A stretch of 64,000 nucleotides of DNA. Source: Muribaculum gordoncarteri (GTDB lineage Bacteria > Bacteroidota > Bacteroidia > Bacteroidales > Muribaculaceae). A program made the position numbers and the translations under genes. The DNA is taken from assembly GCF_004803695.1 (NCBI RefSeq), contig NZ_CP039393.1, positions 1,674,001 to 1,738,000 on the forward strand, in the 5' to 3' direction. A model generated the notes under the pieces. The model did not search any database. It was not told the origin of the DNA and saw only the letters and a program-made list of their open reading frames with translations. Below are positions 18,264 through 26,317 of the stretch, piece by piece. The number at the start of each line of letters is the position of its first letter. Within the stretch, counting starts at the first letter, position 1.

Positions 18264-19397
18264 ATGGAAATGATAAAGTTATCGCTGCCTCACATAGGCA
18301 CAACCGAAATAGAATGGGTCAACAAGGCATTTGTGGGCGACTGGGTAGTGCCCCTCGGGCCCAATGTCGATGAATTTGAACGACGACTGGAAAACTATTT
18401 AAGCGGCAATAAGGAAATCGTGGCCTTAAGTGCCGGCACGGCCGCACTGCACCTTGGACTGGTTGTGCTCGGAGTCGAGGCCGGCGACGAGGTGATATGC
18501 CAGGCGCTTACATTCTCGGCAAGCGCCAACCCTATATGCTATCAAGGCGCACACCCCGTATTTGTAGACAGCGAGCCCGACACCTACAACATGTCGCCAG
18601 CTGCACTGGAGGAGGCCATTGTGGCCCGTCACCGCGCCACGGGACGCTATCCCAAGGCCATAATTCCGGTTCATCTTTACGGAATGCCGGCCAAGATGAA
18701 TGAAATAATCGAGATAGCCGCTCACTACGGCATACCCGTATTGGAAGATGCCGCCGAAGCCCTCGGGTCGGAATATCACGGAAAGAAATGCGGCACCATC
18801 GGCAACTACGGAGCATTGAGCTTCAACGGAAACAAGATAATAACCACATCGGGAGGCGGCGCACTGATATGCCCCGATGAAGAGTCGGCCCGTCGTGTGC
18901 TGTTCTTCGCAACGCAGGCACGAGAAAACCGCCCCTACTACTATCACGAGCACATCGGCTACAACTACCGCCTCAGCAATGTCAGCGCAGGTGTAGGATG
19001 TGGCCAGATGGATGTTCTGCCTGAGCGTGTGGCGCGTCGTCGTGCTATACACCAATTGTACAAAGAGGGACTTTCCAATCTCGCCGGAGTGACAGTGCAA
19101 TGCAATCCCACTGAAGAGTTTGACTCAAACTTCTGGCTATCGACTATACTAATCGACCCGGCCACCGGATTTACACCCGAGGATGTGAGAGTGGCAATGT
19201 TGAATGCCAAAATCGAAACTCGCCTGTTGTGGCGTCCGATGCAGATGCAGCCCATATTCCGTGACGCTCCCTACTACGGCGGCAATGTGTCACAACACCT
19301 GTTTGAAACCGGACTGTGCCTACCGAGCGGATCGGTGCTTACCGACGAGCAGATATCACGCGTAATCGATGAGTTGCACCGCATATTACGAGGATGA
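18264..19397 (+). CDS. DegT/DnrJ/EryC1/StrS-family PLP-dependent sugar aminotransferase
   Basis: 377 residues from the ATG at 18264 (a second ATG follows two codons later); the upstream extension overlapping ugd has no family character. Features are the N-terminal LPHIGTTEIEWVNKAF, a GTAALHLGL PLP-phosphate loop, EDAAEALGS with the Asp that contacts the pyridine nitrogen, and the Schiff-base Lys191 in SFNGNKIITTSGGG. Such enzymes transfer an amino group to keto-sugars on nucleotide carriers. The gene is 19 bases after ugd and overlaps the HAD gene by four bases (ATGA), so all three should be one operon. Confidence 0.9.
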   Translation: MEMIKLSLPHIGTTEIEWVNKAFVGDWVVPLGPNVDEFERRLENYLSGNKEIVALSAGTAALHLGLVVLGVEAGDEVICQALTFSASANPICYQGAHPVFVDSEPDTYNMSPAALEEAIVARHRATGRYPKAIIPVHLYGMPAKMNEIIEIAAHYGIPVLEDAAEALGSEYHGKKCGTIGNYGALSFNGNKIITTSGGGALICPDEESARRVLFFATQARENRPYYYHEHIGYNYRLSNVSAGVGCGQMDVLPERVARRRAIHQLYKEGLSNLAGVTVQCNPTEEFDSNFWLSTILIDPATGFTPEDVRVAMLNAKIETRLLWRPMQMQPIFRDAPYYGGNVSQHLFETGLCLPSGSVLTDEQISRVIDELHRILRG

Positions 19398-20095
19398 TGT
19401 CACGCCACCGAATTGCCGTATTTGACCTTGACGACACCCTATATCACGAGCATGACTATGTCGTGTCGGCATTCAGCTACATAGCCCGAGATTTGTCGCA
19501 TCGCTATGCGCTCGATTACGATGCTATGGTTGGAGCCATGATGTCGGCCGGCAATCCTTTTGACAACCTTTTGCGTTACATATCCCACACCGCCATACCC
19601 ATAACCGAAGATGTAGCGTGGCTTGTCGACACCTACCGCAATCATCCCCCCACCCTTAAGTTATCGGCCGACACGAAGCGCACAATCGAAATGCTCCAGG
19701 CACATAACGTAGAGTTGGCCATAATAACCGACGGGCGCGTGACATCGCAGAACAACAAGATCAAGGCTCTTGGCTTGAACCGAATAGTGAAACCCGAAAA
19801 CATAATAATATCGGAAGCCGTAGGAGGCGACAAGCTGTCAGGTAAGCCATTTGAACTACTGGTAGCGCAAGCGGGGTCCGATAATGAATACACTTATATA
19901 GGCGACAATCCCGCCAAGGATTTCGTGTGGCCCAACCGGCATAATTGGACAACAATAGCCCTCGCCGACACATCGGGCATCAACATTCATCGGCAGGAAT
20001 GGGATAAATTCCCGGCAATAAACCGGCCACAGCACATTGTTGATAACTTACTTGACATTGTGCCACTGATAGTTAAGCCTGATATTGTAAACTGA
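19394..20095 (+). CDS. HAD-superfamily hydrolase
   Basis: 233 residues. Motif I is FDLDDTLYHE (nucleophile and acid Asp at about 11 and 13), motif II ITDGR, motif III Lys in GKPFE, motif IV GDNPAKDF. The cap is helical and small (subclass I). Start and stop overlap with the aminotransferase gene implies coupling. In this position it may be a sugar-phosphate phosphatase for the same nucleotide-sugar pathway, which is inference; general nucleotidase activity is also possible. No transport signals are present, so it is cytoplasmic. Confidence 0.82.
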   Translation: MMSRHRIAVFDLDDTLYHEHDYVVSAFSYIARDLSHRYALDYDAMVGAMMSAGNPFDNLLRYISHTAIPITEDVAWLVDTYRNHPPTLKLSADTKRTIEMLQAHNVELAIITDGRVTSQNNKIKALGLNRIVKPENIIISEAVGGDKLSGKPFELLVAQAGSDNEYTYIGDNPAKDFVWPNRHNWTTIALADTSGINIHRQEWDKFPAINRPQHIVDNLLDIVPLIVKPDIVN

Positions 20096-20129
20096 GGCCA
20101 ATTTGTGGGAAACTTTTAGCATTGAAAAG

Positions 20130-20161
20130 TTTGCAAAATTAAAATCTTCTGACTAACTTTG
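20130..20161 (+). promoter_or_regulatory. Promoter of tRNA-Ser
   Basis: TTTG at 20130-20133 and TAACTTTG at 20154-20161, spaced by exactly 20 bases, match the Bacteroidetes -33/-7 consensus. The box ends about 31 bases before the mature tRNA. Confidence 0.75.
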
Positions 20162-20192
20162 CACCGCTAAGTCAGAAAAGACACTTCAGCAT

Positions 20193-20279
20193 GGAGAGGT
20201 GGGTGAGTGGCTGAAACCACCAGTTTGCTAAACTGACGTAGGAGCAATCCTACCACGAGTTCGAATCTCGTCCTCTCCG
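20193..20279 (+). tRNA. tRNA-Ser (anticodon GCU)
   Basis: The acceptor stem GGAGAGG pairs with CCTCTCC, with discriminator G. The anticodon loop TTTGCTAA carries GCT, there is a class II long variable arm, and the T loop reads GAGTTCGAATCTC. The 3' CCA is not encoded. Confidence 0.96.
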
Positions 20280-20280
20280 C

Positions 20281-20315
20281 AAGCCCTGTAAGCGACTCGC
20301 TCACAGGGCTTTCTA
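20281..20315 (+). terminator. Terminator of tRNA-Ser
   Basis: AAGCCCTGT pairs with ACAGGGCTT, with an inner AGCGA/TCGCT helix and TTTCTATTT after it, starting two bases after the tRNA. Confidence 0.85.
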
Positions 20316-20392
20316 TTTATGCCCTGCCCGCCCCACGATAGCAGCGATGCTGCAACGCGAAAAGTCGGCGCATTTTCATTATACACCAGGCA

Positions 20393-20431
20393 TTTAAGTC
20401 TAAATAAGGGAGCGTTTAAGACTAAATAAGG
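20393..20431 (+). promoter_or_regulatory. Two 17-base direct repeats upstream of an outer-membrane barrel gene
   Basis: TTTAAGTCTAAATAAGG (20393-20409) and TTTAAGACTAAATAAGG (20415-20431) differ at one base and start 22 bases apart, two helical turns. They end a few bases before the likely -33 element, the classical place for an activator dimer. Confidence 0.6.
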
Positions 20432-20437
20432 TTGAGG

Positions 20438-20471
20438 ATTGCATAAGTAGTGCCACACGCCTGTAATTTTG
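20438..20471 (+). promoter_or_regulatory. Promoter of the barrel gene at 20495
   Basis: TAATTTTG at 20464-20471, extended GCATCAG, with ATTG at 20438-20441 as a weak -33 element (spacer 22). The same TAATTTTGCATCAG is found before the lipoprotein/barrel operon at 25819. Confidence 0.55.
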
Positions 20472-20494
20472 CATCAGAAACCAAACAAAAAGAC

Positions 20495-22552
20495 ATGGAT
20501 ATGAAACAAGCAGCCACGTTCATTATCGCATTGCTATGCGCCATGTGTGCTTCGGCCCAGACGGAAACACCTGATACCATCTCCTCTCGACAACTCGATG
20601 AGGTTGTCGTCAATGTCGAGAAACCACAGGTCAGAGCAGAGGACGGCGTCATGATCGTTGACTTACCGGGTATAGTCAAGGACAAGCCTGTAGACAATAT
20701 CCTCGAAGCCCTTGGCTACCTGCCCGGTGTAATGAATAACAACGGCATGATATGGCTCACGGGCGCATCCAATGTTACCATTATTCTCAATGGCGAATTG
20801 GCCAATATGCCGCTCCAGAATCTTTATCAACTGCTCTATACCACACCCGTTGACAGGCTGAAGAATGTCGAGGTGATGTACTCGGCTCCGGCAAAATATC
20901 ATGTCAACGGCGCCGTAATCAACGTAGTGCTGAAAACGCCCACGCCTCTCGACGGTCTGCAAGGACAGGTCAGAGCCGGATACAACCAAGCACATTACGG
21001 CTCTTATGGGGGCGTTCTTGCAGCAACATACGCAATCAAAGACTGGTCTTTTGATTTGAACTACGGACTAACTAGCAATAAATCGTGGAGCCGTGAGGAA
21101 ACTTGGTCGAATCATCTATATGACGGCAAGCGCACAATTATTGAGGACGATATGCGGCGCATCGGTCATAACTGGAGCAATACCATATTCGCCTCCGCAT
21201 CATGGAAGACGCTCAAACTTACTTATAACGGTCAGATTGTCTCCGATTCAAAGAGTTGGAATCTTTCATCGGGCACCTTGGGTAACTATACGAATGCATA
21301 TAATATGCTGTCGCCTGTTGGCTATCATAACATCGCCCTTCGTTACGCCGCACCTTTCGGTATGACTGTTGGCGGCGACTATACCTGTTATTCTGAAAAC
21401 CGTTCCCAGTCATTGTTTAAGGATACTGATTATCTGCTTGGCTCGGAAAACCGTCAGGACATAAACCGATGGCATGTGTATGTCGACCAAGAGCATCAGT
21501 TCGGCAAATGGCAGCTTAACTATGGAGCGGAGTATCAGCACTCTAAAGACCACAGTTCGCAACACTATGGCATTGTTGGTATGGCCGATAATCCTGATTT
21601 CGATGATATTCTCAACGAGGATGTGGCAAGTTTTTACGTTGGTACCCAACGGTCGTTCGACTGGGGACTGACATTCAATGCCTCGGCAAAGGGCGAATAT
21701 TATCACAACAAATATCAGCACAACTGGAATTTTATCCCTCAGCTTGGAGCCACATATTACAAAACGCCTAAAAGCATATTCCAACTCAATTTCGACGCCC
21801 AGCGCATTTATCCATCATATTGGGAACTGCATGGCGGTACGAGCCACATCAACGACTACTCAACAATCATAGGAAACCCTAAGCTACAACCTTATATCCA
21901 ATATGACGCGCAATTCAACTACATTCTTCGACAGAAATATGTAGCGACACTGTATTTTCAATATGGTGACAAAGCGATGGTGCAATTACCTTACCAGTCG
22001 CCCGATGCTCTGAATCTAATATATCAGACCATCAACATGAACTATGAGCGAGTGGCAGGACTTAATCTTAATGCGCCTTTCGGAGTGGGATATATCTGGA
22101 ACGCCACGGCTACAGCAAACATTATGAATCGGCGCGCCAAGGCAAATCATTTTCATGACATCAGCTTTGACAACAGCAAATGGATATTTTATGGCTCTCT
22201 TACCAATTCATTCAAGTTCAGCCAAAATTGCCCTGTATCTGTATCGATTGATTTCAGCTACATATCTCCATCATTGCAAGGCATAGCCGACTTGTCGGCT
22301 ATATGGAAAATAGACGCCGGAGTAAAATGGCTGTTCGGGAAAAAGCGTTGCTGTGAACTCGATTTGAAGGAAGATGACATATTCAACAAATGGTCGCCGA
22401 CTATGACCATCAGCCATGCAGGTCAGGACTACCGAATGAAGGTTCATGACATGACACGAAATTTCAAACTGACATTCATCTGGCGGTTCAACGGCTTCAA
22501 ACCCAAAGAGAGCAACAGCATCGACACTTCGCGCTTCGGTACCGGAAAGTAA
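20495..22552 (+). CDS. TonB-dependent-receptor-like outer membrane beta-barrel protein (OMP_b-brl_3 type)
   Basis: 685 residues from the ATG at 20495 (MDMKQ; a second ATG at 20501 is also possible). A signal peptide ends CASAQT. There is no complete carboxypeptidase-like domain; after SSRQLDEVVVNVEK comes a plug-like region (DNILEALGYLPGV, IILNGELANM, RLKNVEVMYSAPAKY) and then a barrel of many aromatic strands. Members of this family are barrels without a TonB-box that is easy to see, and their cargo is unknown. A small lipoprotein gene follows after 15 bases. Upstream direct repeats at 20393-20431 suggest a dedicated activator. Confidence 0.8.
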   Translation: MDMKQAATFIIALLCAMCASAQTETPDTISSRQLDEVVVNVEKPQVRAEDGVMIVDLPGIVKDKPVDNILEALGYLPGVMNNNGMIWLTGASNVTIILNGELANMPLQNLYQLLYTTPVDRLKNVEVMYSAPAKYHVNGAVINVVLKTPTPLDGLQGQVRAGYNQAHYGSYGGVLAATYAIKDWSFDLNYGLTSNKSWSREETWSNHLYDGKRTIIEDDMRRIGHNWSNTIFASASWKTLKLTYNGQIVSDSKSWNLSSGTLGNYTNAYNMLSPVGYHNIALRYAAPFGMTVGGDYTCYSENRSQSLFKDTDYLLGSENRQDINRWHVYVDQEHQFGKWQLNYGAEYQHSKDHSSQHYGIVGMADNPDFDDILNEDVASFYVGTQRSFDWGLTFNASAKGEYYHNKYQHNWNFIPQLGATYYKTPKSIFQLNFDAQRIYPSYWELHGGTSHINDYSTIIGNPKLQPYIQYDAQFNYILRQKYVATLYFQYGDKAMVQLPYQSPDALNLIYQTINMNYERVAGLNLNAPFGVGYIWNATATANIMNRRAKANHFHDISFDNSKWIFYGSLTNSFKFSQNCPVSVSIDFSYISPSLQGIADLSAIWKIDAGVKWLFGKKRCCELDLKEDDIFNKWSPTMTISHAGQDYRMKVHDMTRNFKLTFIWRFNGFKPKESNSIDTSRFGTGK

Positions 22553-22567
22553 TCTTTAATAAATGAC

Positions 22568-22759
22568 ATGATGAAAATCGTATTGATCATAGTATTGTCA
22601 CTTGTCTTTAACTCATGCAGTTTAGAGAAAAGGGTTGTCGTTACGACACGGGGTTATGAGCAATATCGTCAGTCTGGAATGGCTGATGTCCAAATCAAAG
22701 CATTACAAAAGTCAAACGCGACTCAGGCTGACACGCTGACAATTTGCAAATTCAAATAA
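22568..22759 (+). CDS. Small lipoprotein
   Basis: 63 residues with a hydrophobic N-terminus and lipobox VFNSC (Cys at about 17). The mature part of some 45 residues (SLEKRVVVTTRGYEQYRQ) is polar and without a known domain. It is 15 bases after the barrel gene and probably co-transcribed; the second barrel locus also pairs a barrel with a lipoprotein (25890), although the two lipoproteins do not look alike. It may be an accessory subunit of the barrel. Confidence 0.6.
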   Translation: MMKIVLIIVLSLVFNSCSLEKRVVVTTRGYEQYRQSGMADVQIKALQKSNATQADTLTICKFK

Positions 22760-22812
22760 CTTGTCTATTTGAACTTAATAGACAGCTTGATCATACATAG
22801 ACAAAGAGAGGT

Positions 22813-22836
22813 AACCTCGGCAGTGATGTCAGGGTT
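22813..22836 (+). terminator. Hairpin copy 1, shared with 28653-28676
   Basis: The stem AACC/GGTT encloses a 16-base loop TCGGCAGTGATGTCAG. Copy 2 has stem AGCC/GGCT and the same loop with one change. Both follow a barrel operon. A terminator or 3' RNA element is likely. Confidence 0.45.
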
Positions 22837-22859
22837 GTCTGTCTTTCGTGATTGCGAGC

Positions 22860-23756
22860 TCAGATATTGTCGAGGATTACATTCGGAGAGGTTTCCATTT
22901 GGGAGAACGCAAAAAGTTTCTTGCCGAGGTCTTTTATGGATGCTCCTATATGGTAAAGAGTATCGTCTATAATCAAGAAGCGGTCATGAATATTATAGGC
23001 TGTGCGCACATTTACAGGCTTATATTGGTCATTATGCCGTTCTATATCCAGACGCAAATTATCGTCAATCCTCTTTGTATATACAGTAGCAAGGACTCCT
23101 CTATTGCGCTTGTTCAGCAAAGTCAGAACTGTTTCATCGATATAATTGTCAATAAGGACGATGCGTTTACGGGCTCGTTTTATGAGGTCGCAGACAAAAA
23201 CGTATGCATCGAATATCTGTCCATCGAAAAGAACGCCCTCTCGGGGAGGCAACGATGTCTTAAGGAAGAAGTCGACCTTGCCAGTCAGGTCATCGAGCCT
23301 TTTATCATGCTCCAACAGGCGGTGGTCAATGCGGCTTTCCATATAAAGAAGTCGCTGGTTGACGCTGTAACCTCGCAATAGATAATCTTTCAATACCTTG
23401 TTGGCCCATTGACGGAACTGAGTGCCACGTATTGATTTTACCCTATAACCAACTGATATTATGACATCAAGCGAATAGAACTTGGTCTTATATCTTTTGC
23501 CGTCGGCAGCAGTTAGTAAGGATTCCTTACATACTGAAGATTCCTCTAATTCTCCTTCCTTGAATATATTGCGGATATGTAGAGTGATGTTGTTTCTTGT
23601 GGTTTGAAACAGTTCTGTCATCTGCGCCTGTGTGAGCCACACGGTTTCATTCTCAACTCTGACATCCAATGACAGAGTTGAATCAGGCTGATAGAGAATG
23701 ATTTCATTTTCACTATCAGGCCGCAAGTTGCTAATGTTGTTGTCTATTTCGTTCAT
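22860..23756 (-). CDS. RhuM-family DNA-binding-like protein with a C-terminal PLD-like domain
   Basis: 298 residues. The N-terminal half matches the RhuM/virulence-protein family: VRVENETVWLTQAQMTELF, TRNNITLHIRNIFKEGEL, YSLDVIISVGYRVKS and GTQFRQWANKVLKDYLLRGY. The C-terminal half contains a phospholipase-D-like segment, RKRIVLIDNYIDETVL, and later HDRFLIIDDTLYHIG, resembling half of an HKD site with Arg for Lys. RhuM proteins occur with mobile elements and phage-related islands; their biochemical role is not settled. The gene is isolated and convergent with the small lipoprotein gene, with its own -7 box at 23777-23784. Confidence 0.8.
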   Translation of the reverse strand: MNEIDNNISNLRPDSENEIILYQPDSTLSLDVRVENETVWLTQAQMTELFQTTRNNITLHIRNIFKEGELEESSVCKESLLTAADGKRYKTKFYSLDVIISVGYRVKSIRGTQFRQWANKVLKDYLLRGYSVNQRLLYMESRIDHRLLEHDKRLDDLTGKVDFFLKTSLPPREGVLFDGQIFDAYVFVCDLIKRARKRIVLIDNYIDETVLTLLNKRNRGVLATVYTKRIDDNLRLDIERHNDQYKPVNVRTAYNIHDRFLIIDDTLYHIGASIKDLGKKLFAFSQMETSPNVILDNI

Positions 23757-23776
23757 TGGTGTCTTAGTTGTAATTG

Positions 23777-23960
23777 CAAATATACGAAAAGCAATCGGTA
23801 AATCAGCGATTTACAGCACAATTCGTCAGCTTGCCGACCATACTTCACATTTAATCTATAACTGAGTATCGATTTCGTCGGGCATATATAAATAAAAAGA
23901 CTTTTAGAGCAATATAATCAGACTGTATGACCGGGGTGTCGCCGATTTTTCGTAATTTTG
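23777..23960. promoter_or_regulatory. Divergent promoters RhuM gene / TPR-LuxR gene
   Basis: TATATTTG on the minus strand at 23777-23784, 21 bases before the RhuM ATG, and TAATTTTG on the plus strand at 23953-23960, 85 bases before the TPR-LuxR gene. Nothing else stands out in this 288-base gap. Confidence 0.5.
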
Positions 23961-24044
23961 TACTTGAACATCCAATGCGGAATAAAAATCCAATGATTTC
24001 TGCATAGCCTGCAACAAGGTTAAGACTACGGAGGAACCCGAATA

Positions 24045-25697
24045 ATGAGAAAACTTATATATGTATTAGTAGCTATTGTCGCATTAGGCACTGCTTCATG
24101 CTCGAAGTCAATGTCACAATACGATAAAGAGATTGACCAAGCCGAAAAGATGATGCTGAGCAATCCTGACAGCGCATTGTCAATGCTGGATGCAATCGAT
24201 GCCTCCGAACTTAAAATAGACTCCTTACGGGCAAAATACCATTTCATTAAAGGATACGGACATCTGAAGCGCAACCGTTCAATGATTGGAGATTCTCTTA
24301 TAGTATATGCTCATGATTATTATCGCGGTAAAGACTTGGTGAGGGACATCAGAAGCGGCATCGTCCTGGCCTGGTACAAATTCTGGGTCGGCGACACTCC
24401 CGGAGCTATGACCATGCTCGATTCCCTTGCCGGATTGCCCGATGTGCCCGATTCTTTAATGACTCAGACGCTCAGAATACGCGTAATGCTCGGAGCGTCG
24501 GAATATCAGGGACAACAGCTCATCCCATACGCGAAAAAGCTACATGAACTCGAAACGGATTCCCTGAGAAAAATCGAGGCCAACTATATGCTTTTAACAG
24601 CATACGAATACGCAGGTGAAACGGACTCCGCCCTCTATCTTTTGGACCAACTTGTAGACTATGCACGCAATCACAACTGGGGCGACAAGCATTTCATGTT
24701 TGAACTTGAACGGGCACAGTTGCTGACCGAAAAAAGCAGGAGCGCCGAAAGCGACGCGCTTATAGAAGAGATATTCCGAAAAGCCGGGCCTGATAACGGA
24801 GCCGCCGACTATCTTCATTTTCAGTATGCCATAAATGCACTGAACTCCGGCGATATAACACGAGCATCGCGACACCTTGCATTGGCCGACAGTTTGGCAA
24901 TAAAATTAAGAGGTGACGACGATACTTACTTCCGCAGCTACAGCAACCTGCTCCATGCCATAATTGACTTCACGCAGACCGGCCGCATCAAACTGATGCA
25001 CATAAACGGCCTCAACAACCGCCAGGGCGAACGCTACAACCGCATGAAAGCCTCGCAGTGGGAGTCGGAGCGCGGTGCGTTACATCAGCAGAACTGGGCT
25101 TTGGCTCTGAAAGCTGAAAGCGAACACAAGACGGTGATAATCCTGATAATAAGTCTTGTGACGCTCTTGGTATTGGCGGGCGCCTTGTGGATTATCATAA
25201 TTCACCGCCAACGTGAGCGTGAAAATGAAGAACGCATCGAGGCGTTGCAGAAAATGGTCGACGAGTATCGCTCGGCACCCGCGACACGCGAATCGGAGAT
25301 TGCCGATTCGTCGGTGCTGCGCAGCGCCATGCTCAAGCAGCTCGGCATCATCAAGATGGTTGCCGAAACTCCGACGGAGCAAAATCGTGAAATGTTGCGC
25401 AAAATATCGTCCATTGACGGGAAAATCGACGGCGAGCTTGTAGACTGGGGAAATGTATTCGGAATGATCGACAACCTCTATTCGGGATTTTACGGAAAAC
25501 TCCACGGCAAGTACGGTGACATCCTCAGCCCGAAGGAGGAACAGATAATCGTGCTTATGGTAGCCGGTTTCTCAACCAAGGAGATAAGCGTGATAACCGG
25601 ACAGACAACATCGACTGTCTATGTCAGGAAATCCTCGATAAGAAAGAAGCTCGGAGTGCCCGAGAAGGAGGACATCGTAAGATTCCTGCAAAGTTAA
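24045..25697 (+). CDS. Lipid-anchored, membrane-spanning TPR protein with C-terminal LuxR-type HTH
   Basis: 550 residues. A lipobox (LGTASCS, Cys about 19) is followed by about 330 residues of TPR-like helical pairs (PDSALSMLDAID, ADSLAIKLRGDD). One strong transmembrane helix lies at about 365-385 (TVIILIISLVTLLVLAGAL), then a basic stop-transfer and coiled coil (RQRERENEERIEALQKMVDE). The last 65 residues are a LuxR/GerE HTH: LSPKEEQIIVLMVAGFSTKE, then STVYVRKSSIRKKLG. The periplasmic TPR part would sense something and the cytoplasmic HTH would act on DNA. It lies between two barrel loci and is a plausible regulator of one or both, by inference. Confidence 0.82.
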   Translation: MRKLIYVLVAIVALGTASCSKSMSQYDKEIDQAEKMMLSNPDSALSMLDAIDASELKIDSLRAKYHFIKGYGHLKRNRSMIGDSLIVYAHDYYRGKDLVRDIRSGIVLAWYKFWVGDTPGAMTMLDSLAGLPDVPDSLMTQTLRIRVMLGASEYQGQQLIPYAKKLHELETDSLRKIEANYMLLTAYEYAGETDSALYLLDQLVDYARNHNWGDKHFMFELERAQLLTEKSRSAESDALIEEIFRKAGPDNGAADYLHFQYAINALNSGDITRASRHLALADSLAIKLRGDDDTYFRSYSNLLHAIIDFTQTGRIKLMHINGLNNRQGERYNRMKASQWESERGALHQQNWALALKAESEHKTVIILIISLVTLLVLAGALWIIIIHRQRERENEERIEALQKMVDEYRSAPATRESEIADSSVLRSAMLKQLGIIKMVAETPTEQNREMLRKISSIDGKIDGELVDWGNVFGMIDNLYSGFYGKLHGKYGDILSPKEEQIIVLMVAGFSTKEISVITGQTTSTVYVRKSSIRKKLGVPEKEDIVRFLQS

Positions 25698-25737
25698 GAG
25701 GTCATTTAAATCGCGCAACACTTCATTTAAAGTTTTA

Positions 25738-25775
25738 AAAGATGCAACCACTGATATTCAGCATGTTGCATCTTT
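25738..25775 (+). terminator. Terminator after the TPR-LuxR gene
   Basis: AAAGATGCAAC pairs with GTTGCATCTTT, with an inner CTGA/TCAG helix, 41 bases after the stop. Confidence 0.7.
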
Positions 25776-25793
25776 CGTATTAAGACTTTCACA

Positions 25794-25826
25794 TTTGCAG
25801 TTAAAATCCGTTCAGATGTAATTTTG
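25794..25826 (+). promoter_or_regulatory. Promoter of the lipoprotein-barrel operon
   Basis: TTTG at 25794-25797, spacer 21, TAATTTTG at 25819-25826 followed by CATCAG. This is identical over TAATTTTGCATCAG to the promoter before the other barrel gene. Confidence 0.65.
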
Positions 25827-25889
25827 CATCAGTAATAGTCGCAAGACGCTTTGCTCACAAAGAAAAGAATCACTAAAAACTGATGTAAA

Positions 25890-26312
25890 ATGAAATCAAA
25901 AATCACCATCCTCGCCATCGCATTTTTGATGGCTTCTATCCTCCTCTCTTCATGCTCAACCGGCAAAGGAGATTTAAAAGACCGAAATCTCGAACAAGCT
26001 ACGCTATCGCGTCTTGACTCTATTCCCAATGTAGAATACATTGGTAAATCCGATGTACGCGCCCTCGACGACAACCGATTCCAAGCTGTAATCATATACT
26101 ATGTCACCGACTCAACCGGCAATAAAGTTGAACACAATGCACGCGTCACCACCAACGATGACTGCTCGGAGGTTTACACATGGGAAGAGCTCGACTCCAA
26201 TGTCCTTGGCGACACCAAGCAAATGATAAGTGACAAGTTGGAAGAAAAAGGCATCGACATGGACGGGAGCATGATTGATGCTCTCATTGAACTTAAAAAA
26301 CGATTAAAATAG
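25890..26312 (+). CDS. Lipoprotein of unknown function
   Basis: 140 residues with signal peptide and lipobox (LLSSCST, Cys about 22). The mature part looks like a single alpha/beta domain: RLDSIPNVEYIGKSDVRAL, then strands AVIIYYVTDST and NARVTTNDDC, then a C-terminal helix with LKKRLK. I do not recognise the family. The stop is five bases before the barrel gene, so the pair is one transcript and the lipoprotein may work with that barrel at the outer membrane. Confidence 0.65.
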   Translation: MKSKITILAIAFLMASILLSSCSTGKGDLKDRNLEQATLSRLDSIPNVEYIGKSDVRALDDNRFQAVIIYYVTDSTGNKVEHNARVTTNDDCSEVYTWEELDSNVLGDTKQMISDKLEEKGIDMDGSMIDALIELKKRLK

Positions 26313-26317
26313 GCAAT

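Noticed and set aside
20193-20279. tRNA-Ser as an integration site for the following accessory region
   Set aside because: The tRNA 3' end (TTCGAATCTCG) is not repeated further on in the window and no integrase gene is present.
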